Assembly (NCBI GenBank): GCA_004376325.1
Contig: SOKC01000036.1
Coordinates: 1 to 9,213, forward strand
Direction of reading: 5' to 3'
Length of the DNA stretch: 9,213 nucleotides
Source of the DNA: Actinomycetota bacterium
GTDB taxonomy: Bacteria > Actinomycetota > Humimicrobiia > Humimicrobiales > Humimicrobiaceae
Position 1 is the first letter of the stretch; every line of letters starts with the position of its first letter. Shown here piece after piece: positions 1 through 6,354 of the stretch. Position numbers and translations under genes: made by a program. Below the pieces are notes generated by a model, which saw only the letters and a list, made by a program, of their open reading frames with translations, made no database searches and had not been told where the DNA came from.

Positions 1-27
1 AAGAATAATTATGATTTTATATTAAAT

Positions 28-435
28 TTAAATATGAACTTTTATTGCAGAAACAGGACAGCAATCCAGACATAACTCACATAAAATACATTCGTCTTTA
101 TTGAATTTTAATTTAAAACTTTTATGGTCAAGGGTAAGAGCCTGAGTGATACATAAAGAGGTACAGATTCCACAATCCACACACTGGTTCTTATCTATTA
201 TTATGTCTTTTGCCGCTTCCTGAACGGAAACTCCGGTATCTGTAAGATATTCAATTGCCTGGTCAATTTGAGCCTTATCACCCCTGAGCTCGATTAGCAT
301 TTTACCCTCCATATTAGGAGTTATTTCAGCCCTGAGTATATTGAATTCCAGATTAAATTCTTTTACCAGTTTATATGTAATTGGCTTTGTGACAATATTT
401 TCCGGAAAACTCAAAACCAGTTTTCTTTTTATCAT
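28..435 (-). CDS. NIL domain / 2x[4Fe-4S] ferredoxin protein of homocysteine synthesis
   Basis: A 135-aa protein with an N-terminal NIL domain (about residues 3-75, a small ferredoxin-like fold also found next to methionine ABC transporters) and a C-terminal bacterial-type ferredoxin. Two cluster motifs are visible: C85-x2-C88-x2-C91-x3-C95 and C116-x2-C119-x2-C122-x3-C126-P, enough for two [4Fe-4S] clusters. A further cysteine, C125, sits beside the last ligand. Proteins of this architecture (MA1822 in Methanosarcina acetivorans) work with DUF39 proteins in making homocysteine from aspartate semialdehyde and sulfide, probably as electron donor in the cytoplasm. The gene starts inside the stop of the DUF39 gene (TGATG, one shared base) and has an excellent Shine-Dalgarno AAGGAGGAA five bases upstream, so the two are translationally coupled. 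Length is normal for the family. The family call is firm; the role is inferred from partner genes. Confidence 0.93.
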   Translation of the reverse strand: MIKRKLVLSFPENIVTKPITYKLVKEFNLEFNILRAEITPNMEGKMLIELRGDKAQIDQAIEYLTDTGVSVQEAAKDIIIDKNQCVDCGICTSLCITQALTLDHKSFKLKFNKDECILCELCLDCCPVSAIKVHI

Positions 436-1601
436 CAGAGTTCCTCCTTACTGAGTATATCAAGACTTGAGTATTTCTCCTCCAGGGGCAGGGGGGCCAC
501 ACTGGCAGTTAAATAAAATTTACCATTTTCAATTTCTTTTTTAAGCGTATTGGATATTTCCAATGCCCTGGAATAACTTGAAATTGAGCCGGTCTGAACA
601 AATTTACCATTAATTTTTATTTTTCCGCTTCTGAGCTGCTTATAATTGACCTTTCCATAAGAAGGTTTATTTCTTCTTTGAACAGAATAGTCAAAAATTT
701 CGGTATATATATCCTCATCTTTAATTTTTACAAATTCTACCATTTCTTCATCAATCACCGGGATAGGAATACCAATACCCATAAATATAGTAACACCATA
801 TAAGTGGAAAGTGCATGCTTTCAAGTATTGGGGTGACATCTCTTTTAAATTGCCTATAAGAGCAAGACTCCCGGCCGGACCACATGGAGTACCATTGGGC
901 AGCCTCTCTTTACCTGGATTATGCTGGGTACCATACCAGGAGACGTAACCCTGGCTGCCTCCAAAGAAGATTCTTGTACCTATCCCAATAGTCCTGTAAT
1001 AAGGGTCATTTAGAAGTGGGCTGAGTTGACCTGCGCTACAGTAAGTGGCATTACCAAAATTAGGTAATAACTTTCCCATATAAGTATAAATTGTCCTGTT
1101 AGAAGAGTTGGTAGCTACTGCATAATTCTGGTAAGCGTTTCTGGGATTGAAAAGATAAGCCTGGTTTATTGTATCCCTGGTTATGTAAGTTTCAATTTCT
1201 CTTCTGGGATAACAATCAGTACCATATGCTGTCGCTCTTAGTTTTACTGGTTTTCCTAAAATTAAATCTTCAATTACATATGCTCCACCGTAATTCATTC
1301 CTTCTGTCTCTGAAAGTTCCGCGGCGCCGATATATACATCTACGGCGGCTATTCCAGTATATGCAGGTACATCATTTAACCACACTTTTGTCATTTTTAT
1401 AGGGGGATCCGGGTGACCGAAATTTATGAATGCTCCTGAGGAACACATAGGACCAAAAGTTGCAGTTGTCACCACATCTACTTCTTTGGCTGCTTTTTTT
1501 ATTCCTTTTTCTTTAACATAATCAATTATTTCTTCAGCGTTTAATACTACAACTTTTCGGCTTTTTATTTTTTCATTTATTTCTTCAATTGTTTTTGCCA
1601 T
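435..1601 (-). CDS. DUF39 homocysteine biosynthesis protein (COG1900)
   Basis: A 388-aa DUF39-family protein, the proposed enzyme that converts aspartate semialdehyde plus sulfide to homocysteine in organisms lacking O-acyl-homoserine sulfhydrylation. Family hallmarks include the GPMCSSG motif (C53), GTDCYPR (C130), the glycine-rich GGAYVIEDL stretch (105-113), TYCSAGQLSPL (187-197) and GTRIFFGGSQGY (208-219). C53 and C130 fall at the positions I recall as the persulfide-related cysteines of the M. acetivorans protein (about 54 and 131). Archaeal members often carry a C-terminal CBS-domain pair; this one ends near residue 388 without any. ATG at 1601 is the first start of the frame, with a weak AGGA 12 bases upstream and a good promoter about 36 bases upstream. 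The NIL-ferredoxin gene follows with a TGATG overlap, and the UPF0280 partner lies across the divergent promoter region. The family assignment is very secure; the catalytic role rests on work in other organisms. Confidence 0.95.
   Translation of the reverse strand: MAKTIEEINEKIKSRKVVVLNAEEIIDYVKEKGIKKAAKEVDVVTTATFGPMCSSGAFINFGHPDPPIKMTKVWLNDVPAYTGIAAVDVYIGAAELSETEGMNYGGAYVIEDLILGKPVKLRATAYGTDCYPRREIETYITRDTINQAYLFNPRNAYQNYAVATNSSNRTIYTYMGKLLPNFGNATYCSAGQLSPLLNDPYYRTIGIGTRIFFGGSQGYVSWYGTQHNPGKERLPNGTPCGPAGSLALIGNLKEMSPQYLKACTFHLYGVTIFMGIGIPIPVIDEEMVEFVKIKDEDIYTEIFDYSVQRRNKPSYGKVNYKQLRSGKIKINGKFVQTGSISSYSRALEISNTLKKEIENGKFYLTASVAPLPLEEKYSSLDILSKEEL
441..449 (-). promoter_or_regulatory. Strong Shine-Dalgarno of the NIL-ferredoxin gene
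   Basis: AAGGAGGAA on the minus strand, five bases before the ATG at 435. It lies entirely inside the 3' end of the DUF39 coding sequence. It fixes the ferredoxin start, and with the TGATG overlap it indicates coupled translation of the two proteins. Confidence 0.85.
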
Positions 1602-1636
1602 GATATATTTAGGTCCTGATTTAGATTTAGTAAACT

Positions 1637-1665
1637 ATAATACTCTAATATTGGTATTTTGCCAA
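1637..1665 (-). promoter_or_regulatory. Sigma-70-type promoter for the DUF39/NIL-ferredoxin operon
   Basis: Reading the minus strand, TTGGCA (1665-1660) is followed after exactly 17 bases by TATTAT (1642-1637). Both hexamers match consensus at five of six or close to it. A start near 1630 would leave a leader of about 28 bases before the DUF39 ATG. The -35 box overlaps a dyad (1649-1667), and a tandem 9-mer sits just upstream, both suitable for regulator binding. Confidence 0.6.
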
Positions 1666-1667
1666 TA
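1649..1667. promoter_or_regulatory. Dyad overlapping the -35 box
   Basis: TATTGG (1649-1654), seven bases, then CCAATA (1662-1667): perfect 6-base arms. The right arm overlaps the -35 hexamer of the minus-strand promoter and the left arm lies in its spacer, so a bound protein would block the polymerase. It is short and AT-rich, so chance is possible. Confidence 0.35.
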
Positions 1668-1669
1668 AT

Positions 1670-1687
1670 CATTTGGTTCATTTGGTT
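1670..1687. repeat. Tandem 9-mer CATTTGGTT x2
   Basis: Two exact head-to-tail copies of CATTTGGTT at 1670-1678 and 1679-1687, immediately upstream of the -35 box of the minus-strand promoter. The core TTGG also appears in the adjacent dyad (TATTGG/CCAATA). An activator or repressor site is possible; function is inference. Confidence 0.4.
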
Positions 1688-1711
1688 TAAAAATAGATTT
1701 TTACCTGGCTA

Positions 1712-1722
1712 TATAATATAAT
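1712..1722 (+). promoter_or_regulatory. Candidate -10 region for the small membrane protein/UPF0280 transcript
   Basis: TATAATATAAT contains two overlapping perfect -10 hexamers (1712-1717 and 1717-1722) on the plus strand, upstream of the gene at 1824. No convincing -35 box lies 16-18 bases upstream, so the promoter would be weak or activator-dependent. The predicted start near 1724-1730 places the GC-rich palindrome at 1733-1750 just downstream, in operator position. Confidence 0.35.
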
Positions 1723-1732
1723 TTTTTAAAAG

Positions 1733-1750
1733 GTTACCGGAACCGGTCAC
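1733..1750. promoter_or_regulatory. GC-rich palindrome, candidate operator
   Basis: GTTACCGG-AA-CCGGTCAC: 8-base arms with one mismatch around a 2-base centre. The inner ACCGG-AA-CCGGT is perfect. It stands out as a GC-rich island within a very AT-rich intergenic stretch between two divergent transcripts of one pathway. No T-tract follows, so it is not a terminator. A dimeric repressor site is the most natural reading, but the regulator is unknown. Confidence 0.45.
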
Positions 1751-1823
1751 TTAAAATTATAGAAAAATTTAATTTTGTAGATGATATAGCATTTTTTTAT
1801 AGAAAGGTAGTTATAAAAAATTG

Positions 1824-2012
1824 ATGAATCCAAAATTTAGAAACCCGCTTGTTTTAAGTATTGCGGCAACTGTTTTTTTAATACCGGTTCTTATCCTGAC
1901 AATGTACATGTTTGATTCGGTTAATTGGATAATGTTAATAGTTACTGCTGTTATTTATTTGGCGATTATTTTTTTGGTTTTTTTATATTACGGCAGTTTT
2001 AGGAGAAAATAA
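1824..2012 (+). CDS. Small two-helix membrane protein, unknown function
   Basis: A 62-aa protein beginning MNPKFRNP, with two hydrophobic segments at about residues 9-30 and 35-57, separated by a short polar turn (D31, S32, N34). Positive residues at both ends (K4, R6; R60, R61, K62) suggest both termini face the cytoplasm. I do not recognise a family. The TTG at 1821 directly before the ATG is an alternative start that adds one residue. The only ribosome-site-like sequence, AGAAAGG at 1801-1807, is rather far upstream (16 bases from the ATG). The stop at 2012 is ten bases from the UPF0280 ATG, and an AGGAG near the end of this gene may serve the next one, so the two are probably co-transcribed. 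The location suggests a link to homocysteine synthesis or sulfur handling, but this is guilt by association only. Confidence 0.65.
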   Translation: MNPKFRNPLVLSIAATVFLIPVLILTMYMFDSVNWIMLIVTAVIYLAIIFLVFLYYGSFRRK

Positions 2013-2022
2013 CTCATAAGCA

Positions 2023-2796
2023 ATGACACAAAGTTATGATATAAATATTGAGAGGTTGCTTGCTGGCAAGCCTGATCTGGATAGAAGTATATATAGAAAC
2101 AGGGTTAAATATAAAGAGAAATATAATTGGAGGATTATATACAAATATAGTGATCTTTTAGTCAGCTGCGATAGAAATATCATTCCTAAACTTGAGAGAT
2201 TAATTAAGGAAATTTACCATCTGCTGGAATCCTGTATAAAGGAAAATCCATCCTTTCAAAAAAGTTTATCCCCCTTAAAAATTAAGCCTGGGTATCCTCC
2301 TGTAATAAAAAAAATGTGTCAGAAGGCGGCTATTTTTAATGTAGGCCCAATGGCTACTGTTGCCGGGGCAGTATGTGATTATCTTGCTTCAGGTTTGGAT
2401 AGATACTGCAACCGCTTAATAATAGAAAATGGTGGTGACGTTTTTATAAAGACCAATAAAGATATAGAGGTCGGTGTATATCTTAAGAATAAGCATTTTG
2501 AAGATAAGATATATTTAAAAATAAAAGCGGCTGGCACTCCTTGCGGGCTTTGTTCTTCATCGGGAAGTTTTGGCCATTCACTTAGCATGGGGAGTAGTGA
2601 TTTAGTTGTGGTTATGGCAAAATCTACTATTAGCGCAGATGGTGCAGCCACTTCAATTGCAAATAATATTAGAGGCCCTAAAGATATTTCTAAAACTATA
2701 AGCAGTTATAAAAATATAAAAGATATAAAAGGTATTTTAATTGTAAAAGATGATAGGCTGGGTGTTTGGGGAAATATTGAGTTTATAAATAATTAA
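2023..2796 (+). CDS. UPF0280 family protein (COG2122, ApbE-like), homocysteine synthesis partner
   Basis: A 257-aa UPF0280 protein, distantly related in fold to the flavin transferase ApbE. Recognisable segments are the N-terminal RNRVKYKEKYNW (25-36), GPMATVAGAVCDY (108-120), ENGGDVF (135-141), GTPCGLCSSSGSFGHSLSMG (171-190) and ADGAATSIANNI (205-216). Cysteines C174 and C177 flank a conserved glycine-rich loop. In Methanosarcina the homologue MA1715 assists the DUF39 protein in sulfur transfer to homocysteine, and genetic work in Desulfovibrio links the same family to this pathway. About 20 residues precede the region where the family usually starts. The start at 2023 lacks a close Shine-Dalgarno; the nearest is AGGAG at 2001-2005 inside the previous gene, suggesting coupling. 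Its TAA overlaps the bactofilin stop on the other strand. Family assignment is firm; biochemical activity is not established. Confidence 0.93.
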   Translation: MTQSYDINIERLLAGKPDLDRSIYRNRVKYKEKYNWRIIYKYSDLLVSCDRNIIPKLERLIKEIYHLLESCIKENPSFQKSLSPLKIKPGYPPVIKKMCQKAAIFNVGPMATVAGAVCDYLASGLDRYCNRLIIENGGDVFIKTNKDIEVGVYLKNKHFEDKIYLKIKAAGTPCGLCSSSGSFGHSLSMGSSDLVVVMAKSTISADGAATSIANNIRGPKDISKTISSYKNIKDIKGILIVKDDRLGVWGNIEFINN

Positions 2797-3218
2797 ATCT
2801 TATTGACTTTCTGGGCATCATCAATATCTTTTTTTTTATCTTTTAATTTAAAAATATCAGCATTTGAACTTATCAGACTTTCTCCTTTGAACAGCCCACC
2901 TTTAGCTATTGTTAGGAGAGCATCTTTCTGAGTTAAGTTTCCAATAAATTTTCCTGTGGTGGTAATTTCAACTTCTCCAGATGCTATCATATCTCCTTTA
3001 TATGTACCGGCTATTACTGCATTTTTGGTTCTAATATTAGCTTCTACTTTTCCTTCTTTTCCAATTATAACTTCTTTTTCTATTGTAATTTCGCCATTGA
3101 CTGCACCGTCAATTCTTGCTGAACCAGGGCAGTTAATTTTCCCTTCTACTTTAACTCCCTCAGCAATAATAGTAATATTTTTTGAGCCTTTTATTTCAGT
3201 GCTTCTTCTTGACAGCAT
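2793..3218 (-). CDS. Bactofilin (polymer-forming cytoskeletal protein)
   Basis: A 141-aa bactofilin (DUF583). The central domain, about residues 15-113, is a run of short glycine-punctuated beta-helix rungs: EGVKVEGKI, ARIDGAVNGEI, VIIGKEGKVEANI, AVIAGTYKGDM, and GGLFKGES at the end. A short polar N-terminus and a lysine/aspartate-rich tail (124-141) flank it, as is usual. Bactofilins self-assemble without nucleotide into filaments on the inner face of the membrane and localise envelope-shaping enzymes. The ATG at 3218 has AAAGGGGG six bases upstream (3225-3232), a good Shine-Dalgarno. The gene diverges from the CapA-like gene, and its TAA shares the palindrome TTAA with the UPF0280 stop on the opposite strand. 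There is no membrane segment, so recruitment would be by partner or by the N-terminal tail. Confidence 0.93.
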   Translation of the reverse strand: MLSRRSTEIKGSKNITIIAEGVKVEGKINCPGSARIDGAVNGEITIEKEVIIGKEGKVEANIRTKNAVIAGTYKGDMIASGEVEITTTGKFIGNLTQKDALLTIAKGGLFKGESLISSNADIFKLKDKKKDIDDAQKVNKI

Positions 3219-3272
3219 ACTTTTCCCCCTTTAAAATTAAAATTTGCTACTTTTGTAATTATAAATTTTGAA

Positions 3273-3292
3273 TTGCAAGTATTTTTTGCAAG
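3273..3292. repeat. Direct repeat TTGCAAG x2 in the bactofilin/CapA intergenic region
   Basis: TTGCAAG occurs at 3273-3279 and 3286-3292, with starts 13 bases apart. Each contains the palindrome TTGCAA. This lies in the 185-base divergent gap (3219-3403), upstream of a TATAAT on the minus strand (3258-3263). Spacing to that box (9 or 22 bases) does not fit a -35 element, so a protein-binding site is the only suggestion I can offer. Confidence 0.25.
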
Positions 3293-3403
3293 CTATTATA
3301 ACACTTTTTAGCCGAAATTAATGATAATTTTATCACTTTAAATTTTATCTATGAAAATATAGAATAATATTAAATTATGAACTAATCTTATAGTTATAGA
3401 GAG

Positions 3404-5158
3404 ATGAAAAGCAAAAATTTATTTATCCATGTTTTTACATTAATCTTAATTCTCCTGGCTATATCAGTAGCATCTGTTTCATGCCAGATTACCTGGTATG
3501 GTGAGAAAGATATTTCTGAGACAGGAGAAGCCGGGGATATGAATGAGGCCGGTAGCCAGCTTCAGGAGCAGGGAGGGGAAAAATCTGAAGATGAAGTAGA
3601 AGAAATTACTACAATAAGTCTCTGGATCAGTAATCTTATTCCAGAATATATAAGCACAGAAGTCAGATATGAGTTAAGCAAAGTTTTTGATGAAATAATA
3701 ATTGCAGATGAGAAGGACAATTCTGATGTATGGGTTGAAATTGATATTAGTGGTAAGGAATCAGAAATAAGATGGGTTTTAGTGCCGGTGGTTTCATTTT
3801 TCAGAAGTTTTGACCATATATCCTATGAAAATATAAAAGAATTCTGGGGCGGGAATAAGGAGGTTTTAAATTATATATCAGTTGATGGCTCTGAACCGGA
3901 ACTTATTGTAACTGAAGAAGTTTTTAAAGTGCTTGAAAAGATTTTTGGAAAGAGCGGAAATGAAAATATAAAAATAGAGAGCAGAGAAGAGCTTTCATTA
4001 AATATTGAAAATAATAATAGTCTTTCAATTGTCCCTTTTAATGATATTGAAAAAAAATATAAGGTACTAAATTTAGATAATATGTCTATCTTTGATAAAG
4101 ATCTGGATACTGCCAGTTATCCACTGGCCTTAACTGTTAGCGTGGAAAGCAATAACCCTGACTTTGAAAGTAAAATAGCTGAAAGCTTTTCTGAAGTTTC
4201 AATCACCAACAGGGATATGGAAAAGCTTGCGTCGGTCATTATGACCGGGGTAACAGCAATAGTCAGGCAGGTGGCAAGAAAAATAGAAAGTGATGGAGTT
4301 TTATCTCCAGGTGAAAAGATTGCGGAGGTACTAAGAGGCGCAGATATTACTCATATAAGTAATGAGATACCTTTTGTGGAGGGCTGTGCAGGAACAAGAC
4401 CCAAGGGTTTAGTTTTCTGCAGCAGTCCTGAGTATATAGAACTACTCAGGTATGTTGGAACTGATGTAATTGAACTTACCGGAAATCATATGAATGACTA
4501 TGGTCATGAATGGATGTACTATACCCTGGATATGTATGATGAAGAAGGCTGGCCCTATTTTGGCGGGGGAAGAAATCTCGAGGATTCATACAAGCCGGCT
4601 ACTTTTGAGATAGGAAGTAATAAAATAGCATTTCTTGGCGCTAACACGTTTGGTCCTGCCTATAACTGGGCTACAGAAGATACCCCAGGTTCGGCGCGTA
4701 TAAATATGTGGGGTGAAGTAGAAAAAGAGGAAGATATGAGAAAGTTTAAAGCAATAATAGAAGAGTTAAAGAAAGAAGGTTATATAGTAATATTTACTTT
4801 TCAGTATGAGGAAACTTATAGCTATACTCCTACTGAGGTTCAGATTGATGATTTTAGAAGAATTATTGATGCTGGAGCTGATATAGTAAGCGGTAGCCAG
4901 TCTCATTATCCCATGGGTGTAGAATTCAGGGGAGAGGGTTTTATAAACTATGGGCTGGGTAATTTATTTTTTGGGCAGCAGTTGGCTATTCTTGGTAATA
5001 ATCCTGGAATAATCGCAAAACACATCTTCTATAAGGGTAAGCATATAAATACTGTTTTAATTACTACTATGCTTAATGACTTTAGCCAGCCAAGACCTAC
5101 TTCTCCTGAAGAGAGAGTAAAGCTTTTAAATTCTATTTTTGCTGGCAGTATAAAATAA
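3404..5158 (+). CDS. CapA-family (PGA_cap) lipoprotein with N-terminal solute-binding-like domain
   Basis: A 584-aa secreted protein. Residues 1-27 form a signal peptide ending in Cys (ASVSC27), probably a lipoprotein anchor although position -3 is Ser rather than Leu. An acidic linker (about 35-70) follows. Residues 70-265 look like a periplasmic binding-protein domain (FWGG at 147-150, SIVPF at 208-212, YPLALT at 239-244). The CapA-like metallophosphoesterase-fold domain runs from about 279 to 565: MTGVTAIVR at the start, ISNEIPF (318-324), ELTGNHMNDYG (357-367), SGSQSHYPMGVEF (496-508), NYGLGNLFF (515-523). The family is named for poly-gamma-glutamate capsule synthesis, but most members have no tested substrate. 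The usual opening GD motif is replaced by TGVTA, as in a CapA subfamily I recall from other phyla. The start ATG has only AGAGAG directly before it. Export and envelope location are well supported; substrate is unknown. Confidence 0.85.
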   Translation: MKSKNLFIHVFTLILILLAISVASVSCQITWYGEKDISETGEAGDMNEAGSQLQEQGGEKSEDEVEEITTISLWISNLIPEYISTEVRYELSKVFDEIIIADEKDNSDVWVEIDISGKESEIRWVLVPVVSFFRSFDHISYENIKEFWGGNKEVLNYISVDGSEPELIVTEEVFKVLEKIFGKSGNENIKIESREELSLNIENNNSLSIVPFNDIEKKYKVLNLDNMSIFDKDLDTASYPLALTVSVESNNPDFESKIAESFSEVSITNRDMEKLASVIMTGVTAIVRQVARKIESDGVLSPGEKIAEVLRGADITHISNEIPFVEGCAGTRPKGLVFCSSPEYIELLRYVGTDVIELTGNHMNDYGHEWMYYTLDMYDEEGWPYFGGGRNLEDSYKPATFEIGSNKIAFLGANTFGPAYNWATEDTPGSARINMWGEVEKEEDMRKFKAIIEELKKEGYIVIFTFQYEETYSYTPTEVQIDDFRRIIDAGADIVSGSQSHYPMGVEFRGEGFINYGLGNLFFGQQLAILGNNPGIIAKHIFYKGKHINTVLITTMLNDFSQPRPTSPEERVKLLNSIFAGSIK

Positions 5159-5214
5159 TCATATTATTCAGTTGCTAAGTAAAGACTATTTGATTTAAGA
5201 AATTGTTGTCATTT

Positions 5215-6348
5215 TTATAAAATAACTTCTAAATTTTTAATAGCATATTCAAGTGGAAGGATGTTGATGCTGCCATCTGACATTTGCCTCTTCCCGCCAT
5301 ATATTAAGTATGCCTTTGCAGAAGGATAATCGTTAAGGAAGGCCTTTAACCCGCGAAGATCAGATCCTGGGATTTTGCCTTTTCTTTTAACTTCGAATAT
5401 TTTTAAGCCTCTGTCTCCATATAAAACAAAATCCACTTCTATATTATTACTTGTTTTCCAGTAATAAATTTTATATCCAAGACCCAGATAGTCATTCATT
5501 GCCACCAGTTCCTGAAAGAAAAGACTTTCAAATGAAATTCCACCGGCTTCTTCAGGCGTATCCAGAGGACCCATAGGCCTTAAAGTTCTATAGACTCCAA
5601 CATCAAAAAAATAAAATTTTGGATGCAAAACTAACCTTCTTTTTGCACGTTTTGTAAAAACAGGAACCCTGTAAGCCAAAAGAAGATCTTCTAAAATTGT
5701 AAAATAATTCTCAACTGTTTTTCTTTCAACAGCACATTCTCTGGAAACTTGCGAAATGTTTAAAACCGAGCCTTGAGAAAAACTCGCGGTCTCAAGAAAC
5801 CTTGAAAATACCCCCAGGTTTCTAGTTAATCCTTCTTGCTGTATTTCTTCCTGGAGATAGGTCTTGATGTAACTTTCAAGATAATCTCCCGGATTTGATT
5901 CAACATAAACCGATGGAAGGTTGCCAAACATAAGAGAATGATTTAAATTAAAATCTTTCCCAAGTTCTATTGCCGTCAATGGATGCATTGAATAATTTAA
6001 TGCTCTGCCTGCAAGAAGATTTGGGCCTTTCCGTCTTAACTTTCTCGCACTGGAACCGGTTAAAATAAACTTATACTTATTTTTTTCGATAAGCCTGTGT
6101 ACCTCATTTAGAAGCTCGGGTATTTTTTGAACTTCGTCTATTATTATCCAGTCTTTGAAATTATCTGGTATGAAATTTTCCAGTCTTTGTGGATCGGCCA
6201 GCAGATCGTTAAATAAACGGGATTCCAGAAGGTCAAGATATACCGCATTTGGAAAAACTTGTTTTACCCACGTTGTTTTACCGGTACCCCGGGGGCCAAA
6301 TAAAAAGAAGCTTTTATTATCGGGATATTTTATAATTCTGGAATACAT
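5215..6348 (-). CDS. AAA ATPase with DUF4143 nuclease-like C-terminus
   Basis: A 377-aa ATP-binding protein of the widespread ATPase/DUF4143 family. Walker A is GPRGTGKT (18-25), Walker B is WIIIDE (67-72), and a sensor-like FILTGSSARKLR lies at 94-105. A winged-helix-like region follows (about 197-235). The C-terminal DUF4143 part has the restriction-endonuclease-like signature EVDFVL (304-309) then FEVKRKG (318-324), giving candidate catalytic D306, E319 and K321. Members are common, multi-copy and mobile in anaerobes and archaea, and their function is undefined. The start at 6348 is typical for the family: the P-loop lies about 18 residues in. A TTGACA/TAAAAT promoter sits so close to the ATG that the mRNA may lack a leader. 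It is flanked by unrelated genes, so it may be a singly inserted accessory gene. The frame is intact. Confidence 0.92.
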   Translation of the reverse strand: MYSRIIKYPDNKSFFLFGPRGTGKTTWVKQVFPNAVYLDLLESRLFNDLLADPQRLENFIPDNFKDWIIIDEVQKIPELLNEVHRLIEKNKYKFILTGSSARKLRRKGPNLLAGRALNYSMHPLTAIELGKDFNLNHSLMFGNLPSVYVESNPGDYLESYIKTYLQEEIQQEGLTRNLGVFSRFLETASFSQGSVLNISQVSRECAVERKTVENYFTILEDLLLAYRVPVFTKRAKRRLVLHPKFYFFDVGVYRTLRPMGPLDTPEEAGGISFESLFFQELVAMNDYLGLGYKIYYWKTSNNIEVDFVLYGDRGLKIFEVKRKGKIPGSDLRGLKAFLNDYPSAKAYLIYGGKRQMSDGSINILPLEYAIKNLEVIL

Positions 6349-6354
6349 AATTCC

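Noticed and set aside
1169..1402. Open frame on the plus strand, 77 codons.
   Set aside because: It lies wholly antisense within the strongly conserved DUF39 gene, has low-complexity composition and no ribosome site.
2956..3234. Plus-strand open frame of 92 codons with hydrophobic content.
   Set aside because: It is the antisense of the bactofilin repeat region; the regular repeats produce the open frame and hydrophobicity.
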